Source: Lachnospiraceae bacterium (lineage in GTDB: Bacteria > Bacillota_A > Clostridia > Lachnospirales > Lachnospiraceae). From it: a DNA stretch of 11,832 nt. A program made the position numbers and the translations under genes. The stretch is from contig JAFSFU010000193.1 in NCBI GenBank assembly GCA_017435025.1, positions 1 to 11,832 on the forward strand, in the 5' to 3' direction. Shown here one piece after another: positions 1 through 7,184 of this stretch. Below the pieces are notes generated by a model. It searched no databases. It was not told the DNA's origin and worked only from the letters and a program-made list of their open reading frames with translations. The first letter of the stretch is position 1. Each line of letters opens with the position of its first letter.

Positions 1-198
1 GATGAGAACAGCATCAGCACTGTTCATCTTGTCCAGCAGAGTTGTATAGTCTGGGATGGGAGATGGCATTGCCTCATTGCACTTGACCGCCAGGATGGGC
101 CAGATCTTCTCCGGAACGGACAGAAAAACCAGGCCGGAGCCGGTACGGACGGCGGAGTTGGCGGCAAAGGCCGGAGCGCCGGTGAAGCCCACGGCACC
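1..198 (-). CDS. nnrD: NAD(P)H-hydrate dehydratase, internal fragment
   Basis: Sixty-six codons are open on the minus strand from 198 to the window edge. The translation contains GFTGAPAFAANSAVRTGSG, then a LVFLSVPE stretch and VKCNEAMP, the pattern of the ribokinase-like YjeF C-terminal family (ADP- or ATP-dependent NAD(P)H-hydrate dehydratase). That enzyme repairs hydrated NADH and NADPH in the cytoplasm. The fragment starts inside the domain: the usual N-terminal residues and start codon are absent, and the C-terminal half, with the nucleotide-binding and catalytic residues, lies beyond the edge. It follows directly, in the same frame, a TGA that ends the truncated phosphofructokinase frame. 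Its GC content is about 60% by hand count, visibly above the neighbouring gene, and it favours GCC, GTC and ACC codons. It probably comes from another genome or locus joined here. The family call is recognised from motifs only. Confidence 0.72.
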
Positions 199-1488
199 TC
201 ATCTTCCGCCGTAGCCGAAGAAGTGTGTCAGTGTGCTGAACTTGCCGTTGTATGTACCTGCTGCTTTTCTTTCCGCTAACTTATCTGCTACGAGTGCAGC
301 GAATAATTTTTCAGACTCAATGAGGGATACCTGTACGTTTCCGTGCGGGTCTCTCTCTAAGAATAACTGCTGCTGGATCGCATGCGGAAGACTCGCGAAT
401 ACTTCCATGGATTCCTTTGTTAAGCCGTTTTCGATGAAAGCATATTTTTCTTCCCATGTCGGAAGAGCATTGAATGCATCTGCCTTGCTGCCTGCAAGAA
501 GTTCGTTGATTTCATGGATCAGTGCGCCGAACTCCGGTACGAACTCAACAACGCCTTCCGGAATAACGACAAGACCGAAGTTCATGCCCTTAGCTGCTCT
601 TGCTGCAACAGAGTCGGCAATGTAATCAGCGATAGCGGAGAGGGACATCTTCTTTTCTGCGATTTCCTCGGAGATCAGACAGATATTCGGCTGTGTCTTT
701 AAGGCACACTCAAGAGCAACGTGGGAAGCAGAACGTCCCATAACCTTGATGAAGTGCCAGTATTTCTTGGAGGAGTTTGCATCACGTCCGATGTTGCCGA
801 TCAGCTCACTGAATGTCTTTGTAGCTGTATCGAAACCGAAGGAACATTCGATATCTTCATTCTTTAAGTCACCGTCGATGGTCTTCGGACATCCGATTAC
901 CTGTACACCTGTGTTGTGTGCAGCGAAGTACTCAGCTAATACTGCTGCGTTTGTGTTGGAGTCGTCACCGCCGATGATAACGATTGCTGTAACACCATGT
1001 TTCTTACATGTTTCAGAAACGATTGCGAACTGTTCCTCTGTTTCCAGCTTTGTTCTGCCGGAACCGATGATATCGAAACCGCCTGTGTTTCTGAACTGGT
1101 TGATGTACTCATCGTCAAATACAAGATAGTCATCATCTATAAGTCCGCTTGGGCCGCCCTTGAAACCTAACAGTACGTTTTCGCTGTTTGTTGCCTTTAA
1201 AGCATCATATAAACCGCAGATAACATTGTGTCCGCCCGGAGCCTGACCGCCGGAGAGAACAACACCAACAACCTGCTTCTTATTCTCGGAAGTGTTCTGA
1301 CCCTTTACGAAAGTGATTTCTTTTTTACCGTAAGTGTTCGGGAAAAGAGCTTTGATCTTATCCTGGTCTGCTACGCTCTGTGTTTCCGCGCCTTCTTTTA
1401 CACAAATCTCAGAGATACCATTTCTAAGCATTCCCGGAAGCTTCGGAGAATACTCATATCTGGCTTTCTGAAGTGGTGAAATATTCAT
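199..1488 (-). CDS. pfp: PPi-dependent 6-phosphofructokinase, 3'-truncated
   Basis: This cytoplasmic glycolytic enzyme phosphorylates fructose 6-phosphate reversibly with pyrophosphate instead of ATP. Visible motifs are the N-terminal phosphate-binding loop [11 protein letters not shown] (residues 79-88), GFKGGPSG (108-115), GSGRTKLET (142-150), GGDDSNTNA (173-181), the catalytic PKTIDGD (201-207) and MGRSASH (250-256). The Asp pair in GGDDS is the known mark of pyrophosphate use. The family is the long form of about 550 residues, resembling plant PFP and clostridial enzymes. This frame stops after 429 residues, immediately after FFGYGGR, where homologues normally continue with a Cys and about 110-120 more residues. 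The stop lies at the junction with foreign-looking sequence, so the true gene is probably longer. The start is ATG with an AAAGGAG ribosome site 8 nt upstream (1497-1503). It is divergent from hppA. Confidence 0.9.
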   Translation of the reverse strand: MNISPLQKARYEYSPKLPGMLRNGISEICVKEGAETQSVADQDKIKALFPNTYGKKEITFVKGQNTSENKKQVVGVVLSGGQAPGGHNVICGLYDALKATNSENVLLGFKGGPSGLIDDDYLVFDDEYINQFRNTGGFDIIGSGRTKLETEEQFAIVSETCKKHGVTAIVIIGGDDSNTNAAVLAEYFAAHNTGVQVIGCPKTIDGDLKNEDIECSFGFDTATKTFSELIGNIGRDANSSKKYWHFIKVMGRSASHVALECALKTQPNICLISEEIAEKKMSLSAIADYIADSVAARAAKGMNFGLVVIPEGVVEFVPEFGALIHEINELLAGSKADAFNALPTWEEKYAFIENGLTKESMEVFASLPHAIQQQLFLERDPHGNVQVSLIESEKLFAALVADKLAERKAAGTYNGKFSTLTHFFGYGGR

Positions 1489-1525
1489 AGTTAAATCTCC
1501 TTTGTCAAAAATTGCACATAAACGA

Positions 1526-1554
1526 ATTTTAATACATTTTCGTTAAATAGTAAA
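1526..1554 (-). promoter_or_regulatory. Promoter of the phosphofructokinase gene
   Basis: Reading the minus strand, TTTACT (1549-1554) and TAAAAT (1526-1531) are separated by 17 bp and lie upstream of the AAAGGAG ribosome site. An inverted repeat AACGAA (1521-1526) / TTCGTT (1539-1544) overlaps the -10 element and could be an operator, but the arms are only 6 bp in AT-rich DNA. Confidence 0.5.
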
Positions 1555-1640
1555 CGATTTTGAGAAAAAAAGTGGATTTTGGAAGGATGAACAATTACCC
1601 TGCAAAAAAATGGCAGTTTTTGTATTTTTTGACAAACAAC

Positions 1641-1669
1641 TTGCCCTTGATTCGCGGATGTAATATAAT
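1641..1669 (+). promoter_or_regulatory. Promoter of the hppA operon
   Basis: TTGCCC (1641-1646) and a perfect TATAAT (1664-1669) are separated by 17 bp. Transcription would start near 1676, giving a leader of about 55 nt. A better-looking TTGACA at 1629-1634 lies 29 bp from the TATAAT and is too far to pair with it. Confidence 0.55.
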
Positions 1670-1731
1670 GAAAAAAACTCTGTGTTGTAGCTTGGGGCAA
1701 CATGGTATGAAAAAAGAAAGGAATGATGAGT

Positions 1732-3726
1732 ATGAATAATCTCACAGTACTTGCACCCGTAATGGGATTGGCAGCTCTGCTGTTCGCGGCGATGCTCTCA
1801 AAGAGAGTAGCGAATCAGGACGCCGGAACTGACCGTATGAAAGAAATTGCAGCTTTTATTCATGAAGGCGCACAGGCTTTCCTTATGGCCGAGTACAAGA
1901 TCCTTGTATTCTTCGTAGCCGTTCTCTTCGTTGGAATCGGTGTGGGAATCAGTTGGACAACCTCGATCGCGTTCCTCCTTGGTGCATTGTTCTCCACAAT
2001 CGCCGGTTATTGCGGTATGAACGTGGCAACAAAAGCAAACGTTCGAACAGCAGCGGCAGCGAAAGATTCCGGTATGAACAAGGCCCTTTCCATCGCTTTC
2101 TCCGGCGGTGCAGTTATGGGTATGTGCGTAGTAGGTCTTGGCCTTCTCGGTGTCGGTATCGTTTATATGACAACCGGTGATGCAAACGTACTTTCCGGTT
2201 TCTCCCTTGGTGCTTCCTCCATCGCGCTTTTTGCACGTGTGGGCGGCGGTATCTACACAAAGGCAGCCGACGTTGGTGCTGACCTGGTAGGTAAAGTCGA
2301 GGCCGGTATTCCGGAGGATGACCCGCGTAACCCGGCTACAATTGCCGATAACGTAGGTGACAACGTAGGTGACGTTGCAGGTATGGGCGCTGACCTTTTC
2401 GAGTCTTATGTTGGTTCTATCGTGTCTGCGATCACTCTCGGTGCGGTTACATACAGTATCACAGGCGCTGTATTCCCGATGCTCCTTGCAGCCGTTGGTA
2501 TTGCAGCAGCAATTGTTGGTACATTCTTTGTTAAGGGCGATGAGAATTCCAGCCCGCACAAGGCTTTAAAAACAGGTACTTATGTATCTGGTGCAGTAGT
2601 GATTGTTGCATCCCTCGTGCTGAGCAAGATGGCGTTCGGCAATTTCAATTCTGCGATCGCGATCATCTTTGGTCTTATCGTTGGTATTCTGATCGGTATC
2701 ATCACAGAGGTTTACACTTCCGGTGATTATCGCTTTGTTAAAAAGATTGCACAGCAGTCTGAGACAGGTCCGGCTACAACAGTTATCAGTGGTATTGCCG
2801 TTGGCATGCACTCCACAGCGATTCCGATTCTTCTGATCGCAGTTGGTATCATCGGTGCGTTCATGGCAAATGGCCTTTACGGTATCGCTCTTGCAGCGGT
2901 AGGTATGTTATCCACAACCGGTATCACCGTTGCGGTTGATGCGTACGGTCCGATCGCCGATAACGCCGGTGGTATCGCAGAAATGTCCGGTCTTCCGAAA
3001 TCTGTTCGTAAGATCACTGACAAACTGGATGCGGTTGGTAATACAACAGCTGCGATGGGTAAAGGTTTTGCGATCGGTTCCGCAGCTCTGACAGCGCTGG
3101 CACTGTTCGTATCTTACGCAGAAGCAGTAAAACTGTTCGATACCGGTATCAATCTTCTTGACTATAAAGTAATCGTTGGTCTGTTCATCGGTGGCATGCT
3201 GCCGTTCTTCTTCTCTGCTCTGACAATGGATTCTGTATCCAAGGCAGCTTATAAGATGATCGAAGAAGTGCGCAGACAGTTCCGTACAATCCCAGGTATC
3301 CTGGAAGGTACAGGTAAGCCGGATTATACTTCCTGTGTTGCAATCTCCACACAGGCAGCTCTGAAAGAAATGCTGGTTCCGGGTGTCCTTGCAGTTATCT
3401 CTCCGCTTCTCGTTGGTATCGGTCTCGGTACAGCGGCTCTTGGCGGTCTGCTTGCAGGTTCTCTGGTAACGGGTGTTCTGACAGCGATCTTCATGTCCAA
3501 TGCCGGTGGTGCATGGGACAATGCGAAAAAATATATTGAAGACGGAAATCATGGTGGAAAGGGAAGTGACGCACACCGTGCAGCCGTTGTAGGCGATACA
3601 GTCGGTGACCCGTTCAAGGATACTTCCGGTCCGTCCATCAACATTCTCATCAAGCTTATGACAGTTGTTGCGTTAGTATTCGCTCCACTGTTCCTGATGA
3701 TCAATCAGGGTATGGGTCTGTTGTAA
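1732..3726 (+). CDS. hppA: K+-dependent membrane pyrophosphatase (Na+-type ion pump)
   Basis: This integral membrane enzyme hydrolyses cytoplasmic pyrophosphate and pumps Na+ and/or H+ outward. About 16 hydrophobic segments are seen. The active-site loop DVGADLVGK (about 180-188) is followed by [14 protein letters not shown], the Asp repeat DNVGDNVGD (206-214), and the C-terminal [15 protein letters not shown] (from 621). In [10 protein letters not shown] the Ala at about 440, where K+-independent enzymes have Lys, indicates K+ dependence. The Glu in GADLFES (about residue 224) sits where Na+-pumping enzymes carry their TM6 Glu; plant-type H+ pumps have it one helical turn later. Na+ alone versus Na+/H+ cannot be separated here. 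Three in-frame ATGs lie at 1723, 1726 and 1732. AGGA (1719-1722) is 9 nt from the third, so I use that; the other starts add 2 or 3 residues. Length (664) is normal. A phosphate acyltransferase gene follows after 21 bp. Confidence 0.95.
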   Translation: MNNLTVLAPVMGLAALLFAAMLSKRVANQDAGTDRMKEIAAFIHEGAQAFLMAEYKILVFFVAVLFVGIGVGISWTTSIAFLLGALFSTIAGYCGMNVATKANVRTAAAAKDSGMNKALSIAFSGGAVMGMCVVGLGLLGVGIVYMTTGDANVLSGFSLGASSIALFARVGGGIYTKAADVGADLVGKVEAGIPEDDPRNPATIADNVGDNVGDVAGMGADLFESYVGSIVSAITLGAVTYSITGAVFPMLLAAVGIAAAIVGTFFVKGDENSSPHKALKTGTYVSGAVVIVASLVLSKMAFGNFNSAIAIIFGLIVGILIGIITEVYTSGDYRFVKKIAQQSETGPATTVISGIAVGMHSTAIPILLIAVGIIGAFMANGLYGIALAAVGMLSTTGITVAVDAYGPIADNAGGIAEMSGLPKSVRKITDKLDAVGNTTAAMGKGFAIGSAALTALALFVSYAEAVKLFDTGINLLDYKVIVGLFIGGMLPFFFSALTMDSVSKAAYKMIEEVRRQFRTIPGILEGTGKPDYTSCVAISTQAALKEMLVPGVLAVISPLLVGIGLGTAALGGLLAGSLVTGVLTAIFMSNAGGAWDNAKKYIEDGNHGGKGSDAHRAAVVGDTVGDPFKDTSGPSINILIKLMTVVALVFAPLFLMINQGMGLL

Positions 3727-3747
3727 TTTCCGAAGGGAGAATGAAGT

Positions 3748-4677
3748 ATGCATAATTATGAAAAAGAATTTGATTTTGTGATCCAGCGTGCAAAAAGCCT
3801 GAAACGTCCGGCTCGTATGGTAGTTGCCGGTGCGGATCTTGAAAACGTTCTGATCGCGATCAGTGAGGCAGAAAAAGATGGTTTCTGCCATCCGATCCTG
3901 GTTGGTGAAAAGAATCGTATTATGGCGATGATGGGGAAACTTGGCCTTCAGAACAGCAATTACGAAATCTGCCATGTATCCGACGATGAGCTCAATGACG
4001 ACTACCATGTATATATGAAAAAAGCTCTTACGATCATCAAAGATGGTCTCGGTGACGTTCTCGTTCGTGGTAACACATCCACACGTAATTTCCTGATGCC
4101 GATTCTGGACAAGAAATACGGTATGGTAAACGGTCTGGTAAGTGAAGTTGCTCTTGTTAAGGTTCCGTACTATGACAAGGTTCTTGCACTTTCCGATATT
4201 TCTGTACTGATCAAACCGTCCGAAGGTCAGAGAAGAAAAGTTGTTAAAAATATCGTAGAAGTTCTGAACCACCTTGGTATTGAGCATCCGAGCGTAGCGG
4301 TTCTTGCACTGGTTGAGAAGCCGAGCTTCCATATGCGCGACACCGTAGAGGCACAGAATATTGTTCGTGCACATAAGAATGAGCCGATCGCAGACTGTGA
4401 ACTGGTTGGTCCGATTCCGTGGGATCTGATCGTGAGCAAAGAAGCTGCTCGTCTGAAAAAGTATGATTGCCCGTATTGTGGTGAGTTCGATGCGGTTCTG
4501 ATGCCGAACGTAATGGCAGGAAATACGGTTATGAAAGTCCTGTCCATGTCCGCAAACGCGAACAGCTGTGGTGTTCTTGCAGGAACGAAAGCTCCGGTAG
4601 CTATGTTATCCCGAAGCAGTTCTCCGGAACAGGCTTACCTGTCTTTGTGTGTAAGTGCAGCAATGCTGGCTGAATAG
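3748..4677 (+). CDS. Phosphate acetyl/butyryltransferase family protein
   Basis: A cytoplasmic enzyme of the Pta/Ptb fold that exchanges CoA and phosphate on an acyl group (acyl-CoA + Pi = acyl phosphate + CoA), normally paired with an acyl kinase for ATP formation. The C-terminal half has the family pattern: DCELVGPIPWD (216-226), MPNVMAGNTVMK (252-263) and GTKAPVAMLSRSSS (279-292), matching the GN...K and APV...SR core of phosphate butyryltransferases. The length of 309 suits Ptb. Between these blocks sits CPYCGEF (241-247), a CxxC pair that I do not recall from classical Ptb. The start ATG at 3748 has AGGGAG (3734-3739) 8 nt upstream. It follows hppA by 21 bp with no terminator between, so they are very likely cotranscribed. 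No kinase gene is adjacent. Acetyl, butyryl or another acyl specificity cannot be decided. Confidence 0.82.
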   Translation: MHNYEKEFDFVIQRAKSLKRPARMVVAGADLENVLIAISEAEKDGFCHPILVGEKNRIMAMMGKLGLQNSNYEICHVSDDELNDDYHVYMKKALTIIKDGLGDVLVRGNTSTRNFLMPILDKKYGMVNGLVSEVALVKVPYYDKVLALSDISVLIKPSEGQRRKVVKNIVEVLNHLGIEHPSVAVLALVEKPSFHMRDTVEAQNIVRAHKNEPIADCELVGPIPWDLIVSKEAARLKKYDCPYCGEFDAVLMPNVMAGNTVMKVLSMSANANSCGVLAGTKAPVAMLSRSSSPEQAYLSLCVSAAMLAE

Positions 4678-4690
4678 TCAATATGATTTT

Positions 4691-4724
4691 AAATGCCCTC
4701 CGGCCGGTCCGGGGGGCGTTTTCA
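4691..4724 (+). terminator. Terminator of the hppA-acyltransferase operon
   Basis: GCCCTCCGG (4695-4703) pairs with CCGGGGGGC (4709-4717) through 9 bp including one T-G wobble, with a 5-nt loop, followed by GTTTTC. The AAA before the stem pairs with the T run. It starts 14 bp after the acyltransferase stop codon. Confidence 0.85.
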
Positions 4725-4753
4725 TTGTAAAATACCGATATTTCCTATATAAT
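4725..4753 (+). promoter_or_regulatory. Promoter of the radical SAM gene
   Basis: TTGTAA (4725-4730) and TATAAT (4748-4753) are separated by 17 bp. The promoter begins just after the preceding terminator, and transcription would start near 4760, about 34 nt before the ATG. Confidence 0.6.
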
Positions 4754-4793
4754 AAGAGTAGAATTTTCGGTGCATATTGGAAAGGAGGCCTGT

Positions 4794-5657
4794 ATGACAA
4801 ATTCGGAGCGTTTTGCATCCATTTACAGTCATGATATCGTATATTGCCCGCCGATGGAGGAGGAGAGTGCACTGTTAGAAGTTGCATTGGGATGCAGCTG
4901 GAGCAAGTGTTTGTTCTGTGATTTTGCCAAGGACCCGTTCTGTGTACATTCGATAGAGAAGATTGAACGGAATCTCCAAATTCTGAGTGAGGCAAAAGCA
5001 GATAAAGAGCGTGTATTCTTCCTCGGTGAGAATTCCTTCTGTCTTAGCACAGCCATGCTTTTAGAAATTATGGAGATGACGAAACGGTATATGCCGCAGG
5101 TAACGACCTTTGGAATGTACGCTCGGTTTGATGATGTTCTCCGAAAGACAGACGAAGAGCTCAAGGCGCTTCATGAGGAAGGTCTTACGGATCTTCATAT
5201 GGGCTTCGAGTCCGGAAGCGATACCATTCTTCTGACCATGAATAAGGGAGTGAGTACGCAGGATATTCTGGAGGCCGTCCAAAAGATGGATCGTGCCGGT
5301 ATCGGATATCACTTTACGATCATTTTGGGGCTTGGCGGCAAGCAGTTTACAATTCCGCATGCAATGGAGACAGCACGTTTGTTGAATCGGACAAAGCCGC
5401 GCAGTATCTGGTGCTTGAATCTTAAGGTTTGGCCTGATACACCGTTGGAGAGGATGGTGAAACGGGGAGAGTTTGAGCCGCTGTCCCTGGTGGAGATGCT
5501 GCAGGAAGAATGGGTTATGCTGCAGAATTTGAATGTGAAAAACTGTTTTTATATGGATACGACTGTACTGAATCAGTATACGATTCAGGGATTCCTTCCG
5601 GAGGCAAAACCGGCCATGCTGTACGGAATGCAGCAGCTGCTGGAACAGGCAAAATAG
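4794..5657 (+). CDS. Radical SAM protein with CX4CX2C cluster motif
   Basis: A 287-residue radical SAM enzyme. GCSWSKCLFCDF (33-44) holds Cys34, Cys39 and Cys42, spaced CX4CX2C rather than the canonical CX3CX2C; these should bind the [4Fe-4S] cluster that cleaves S-adenosylmethionine. FLGENSF (76-82), MGFESGSD (136-143) and MNKGVS (149-154) match the barrel pattern of the Elp3/MiaB/HemN-like branch. No B12-binding, TRAM or SPASM domain is seen, and the substrate is unknown. The ATG at 4794 has AAAGGAGG (4781-4788) 5 nt upstream. A GTG at 4770 would add 8 residues but lies upstream of that ribosome site, so I reject it. The gene is monocistronic, between its own promoter and the promoter of the RNA that follows. 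No terminator of its own is visible, so transcripts may run to the hairpin at 5829. Confidence 0.85.
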   Translation: MTNSERFASIYSHDIVYCPPMEEESALLEVALGCSWSKCLFCDFAKDPFCVHSIEKIERNLQILSEAKADKERVFFLGENSFCLSTAMLLEIMEMTKRYMPQVTTFGMYARFDDVLRKTDEELKALHEEGLTDLHMGFESGSDTILLTMNKGVSTQDILEAVQKMDRAGIGYHFTIILGLGGKQFTIPHAMETARLLNRTKPRSIWCLNLKVWPDTPLERMVKRGEFEPLSLVEMLQEEWVMLQNLNVKNCFYMDTTVLNQYTIQGFLPEAKPAMLYGMQQLLEQAK

Positions 5658-5666
5658 GGGAAGATG

Positions 5667-5695
5667 TTGACAATTTAAAACGGACATGCTATCAT
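5667..5695 (+). promoter_or_regulatory. Strong extended -10 promoter of a noncoding RNA
   Basis: TTGACA (5667-5672, perfect) and TATCAT (5690-5695) are separated by 17 bp, and TGC directly precedes the -10 element. It begins 9 bp after the radical SAM stop codon. Transcription should start near 5702. Confidence 0.7.
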
Positions 5696-5701
5696 CTACA
5701 A

Positions 5702-5860
5702 TGCTTCGTTCTTTTGTAAAATATTTTATAAAAGGATGCGGCGAAAGGCTGAATGCCGGTATGCCATGTGTCAGGTTCTTGCCTCCCAAGCTAATTTAAG
5801 AATCTGCAAGGAAGCGACCGGTGAATCACCCCGAAACCTTATGGTTTCGGGGTTCTTTCA
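5702..5860 (+). ncRNA. Unidentified structured RNA, about 150-160 nt
   Basis: A strong promoter, about 125 nt without a credible gene, and a perfect terminator define a short transcript. Inside it CAGGTTCTT (5772-5780) pairs with AAGAATCTG (5798-5806) in a 9-bp stem with one G-T pair. GCCGGT (5755-5760) can close around it with ACCGGT (5817-5822). A 5' hairpin may form between ATGCGGC and GCCGGTAT, competing for the same bases. I could not match it to 6S RNA, SRP RNA, tmRNA or a riboswitch consensus I know. It may be a stand-alone small RNA or a leader controlling the downstream transporter gene; that gene has its own promoter after the terminator, which favours the small RNA reading. Confidence 0.55.
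5829..5860 (+). terminator. Perfect intrinsic terminator of the noncoding RNA
   Basis: CCCCGAAACC (5829-5838) and GGTTTCGGGG (5843-5852) form a perfect 10-bp stem with loop TTAT, followed by TTCTTTCATTT. The first two C residues could instead pair in a small GGTG-AAT-CACC hairpin, a modest alternative fold. Confidence 0.88.
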
Positions 5861-5867
5861 TTTGTGG

Positions 5868-5897
5868 TTGCTTGTTCGGCAAAGACCATGATATAAT
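5868..5897 (+). promoter_or_regulatory. Promoter of the GltS-like transporter gene
   Basis: TTGCTT (5868-5873) and TATAAT (5892-5897) are separated by 18 bp, with TGA immediately before the -10 element (extended -10). It lies after the noncoding RNA terminator, so the transporter can be expressed independently. Confidence 0.65.
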
Positions 5898-5936
5898 GAA
5901 ATTTAGAGAAATTTTACAATCAAGGGGAATGGTGTT

Positions 5937-7097
5937 ATGTTTGAGTTCGACTTGATACAGTGTGTGACAGTGATTCTGATTTTGATGGTATTTGGTGAAG
6001 TGGTTTCGAAACTTTTAAAAGCAGCGATTCCGGGCGTTTTGGTTACTGCATTCACCTATCTGCTGCTGGTATGGGGCGGCGTGCTGGATACGTCCATCGT
6101 AGAAAAGTCGGGAATCACTTATCTGACCAATATTGCTATGATGTGCGTGATCATCAATATGGGTGCATCGACCAATCCGAAAGAATTGAGAGAAAACTGG
6201 AGAGTGGTGGCGCTGGCTGCGATCTCGTATTTTATTCAGATTGGCGTCATGCTGCTGGTGGTGGGAACACTGTTTGGCAGAAATATGGCGATCGGTTCTC
6301 TGCCGGGCGGAGCATCGGTAGCTCTGATGATTCAGGAGAAGGCGAGAAAGCTGGGATTTGATGATGTGGTTTTATTATCAGCATTATTGCTGTCTGTAAA
6401 GGGATTATTTTCCTGTCCACTGGCATCATTTGTATTAAAGAAAGAAGTAAAACGTCTCAAAGCGCTCGGTATTTCCACCGCGGGGGTTGCGGAGGAGGAG
6501 TCGGGCAGAGAGAGCGGACAGGCATCTGAAAAAAATGACGGTAAATTTGAATCCGCCAATATGTCTCTGTTACGTTTCCTGTTCGTGGCATGGATCGCCA
6601 GTCGTCTTGAAATGCTATGCGGGTTGTCACGCTATGTATTTTGTTTACTGCTTGGTGTTGTGATGACCCAGATCGGATTTTTACATAAGGATGAGATGAA
6701 CCGTACCAAGAGTCATGGTATGCTGATGCTTATGATGATGACGTCCATTCTCAATGGTTTTTCCAATGCGACGCCGCAGATGTTTGCGGATATGATGATA
6801 CCGCTTGTCTGTGTGCTTGTTACGGAAGTGGGATGTATCTTTATTAACTCTCTGTTGTTAGGAAAAAGGTTTGGATTCAGCAGAGAGATGGGTTTCCTGG
6901 TATGCTTAAATATTATGGTTGGTTTCCCACTGAACCTGATGCTTTCCGATGATATTATCGGTTTTCTTGTGGAGGATCCGAAGGAACAGGCGGTTCTGCA
7001 TCAGCAGGTTGCAACCAAGATGGTCATTGCCGGCTTCACCAGTGTTACCTTCCTGTCCACGGTGACAATGGGTATCCTGGCCGGTTTTATTCGATAA
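5937..7097 (+). CDS. GltS-like membrane transporter, function unknown
   Basis: A 386-residue polytopic membrane protein with roughly ten hydrophobic segments in two halves. The halves are separated by a hydrophilic acidic linker at about 181-208 (EEESGRESGQ and following). The first half carries SLPGGASVALMIQEKARKLG (121-140), reminiscent of the GGHGT re-entrant loop of the Na+/glutamate symporter GltS; the arrangement of two halves around a central loop also fits that family. The GGHGT sequence itself is not conserved, so substrate and coupling ion are uncertain. The ATG at 5937 has AAGGGGA 8 nt upstream. The gene stands alone between its own promoter and a terminator. A Na+-coupled carrier would suit a cell with a Na+-type pyrophosphatase, but that is inference. 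It could instead belong to another branch of the same transporter superfamily. Confidence 0.6.
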   Translation: MFEFDLIQCVTVILILMVFGEVVSKLLKAAIPGVLVTAFTYLLLVWGGVLDTSIVEKSGITYLTNIAMMCVIINMGASTNPKELRENWRVVALAAISYFIQIGVMLLVVGTLFGRNMAIGSLPGGASVALMIQEKARKLGFDDVVLLSALLLSVKGLFSCPLASFVLKKEVKRLKALGISTAGVAEEESGRESGQASEKNDGKFESANMSLLRFLFVAWIASRLEMLCGLSRYVFCLLLGVVMTQIGFLHKDEMNRTKSHGMLMLMMMTSILNGFSNATPQMFADMMIPLVCVLVTEVGCIFINSLLLGKRFGFSREMGFLVCLNIMVGFPLNLMLSDDIIGFLVEDPKEQAVLHQQVATKMVIAGFTSVTFLSTVTMGILAGFIR

Positions 7098-7113
7098 AAA
7101 ACAACGGAATTGT

Positions 7114-7160
7114 AAAAGAGCGTTGTCTCGGGATTGAATCCTTGTGACAGCGCTCTTTTT
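7114..7160 (+). terminator. Terminator between convergent genes
   Basis: AAAAGAGCGTTGTC (7114-7127) pairs with GACAGCGCTCTTTT (7146-7159) over 14 bp with one wobble, followed by another T. The A run on the left gives a T run on the minus strand, so it may also end the regulator transcript arriving from the right. Confidence 0.88.
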
Positions 7161-7184
7161 GCATGCTTGTAAAATCATATACAG

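Noticed and set aside
1..1488. Phosphofructokinase-NnrD fusion read through the in-frame TGA (selenocysteine or readthrough)
   Set aside because: Both domains are incomplete at the join, the GC content changes there, and no SECIS-like stem was evident. A chimeric junction is simpler; sharing a frame has a one-in-three chance.
1629..1669. Perfect TTGACA paired with TATAAT upstream of hppA
   Set aside because: The 29-bp spacing is too long. TTGCCC at 1641 with 17 bp is the workable -35.
1798..2559. Long minus-strand open frame (253 codons) opposite hppA
   Set aside because: It is antisense to a well-conserved gene. Its translation is rich in Cys, Thr, Asn and His with no recognisable domain, as expected from reading a biased codon pattern backwards.
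2908..3576. Minus-strand open frame (222 codons) opposite the 3' half of hppA
   Set aside because: Same reason: complement of a conserved membrane protein, odd composition, no ribosome site or promoter of note.
4770..4793. GTG at 4770 as the start of the radical SAM gene
   Set aside because: It lies upstream of the AAAGGAGG ribosome site, which correctly serves the ATG at 4794.
5740..5852. Riboswitch identity (tetrahydrofolate or cobalamin type) for the orphan RNA
   Set aside because: Only scattered fragments resemble these (GAAGCGA and GGTGAATCA for folate; GTCAGG for cobalamin). The required 5' conserved blocks are absent.
5667..5860. 6S, SRP or tmRNA identity for the orphan RNA
   Set aside because: The 6S closing stem with central bubble, the SRP GGAAG tetraloop region and the tmRNA tRNA-like end were not found by eye. 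A covariance-model search would be decisive.
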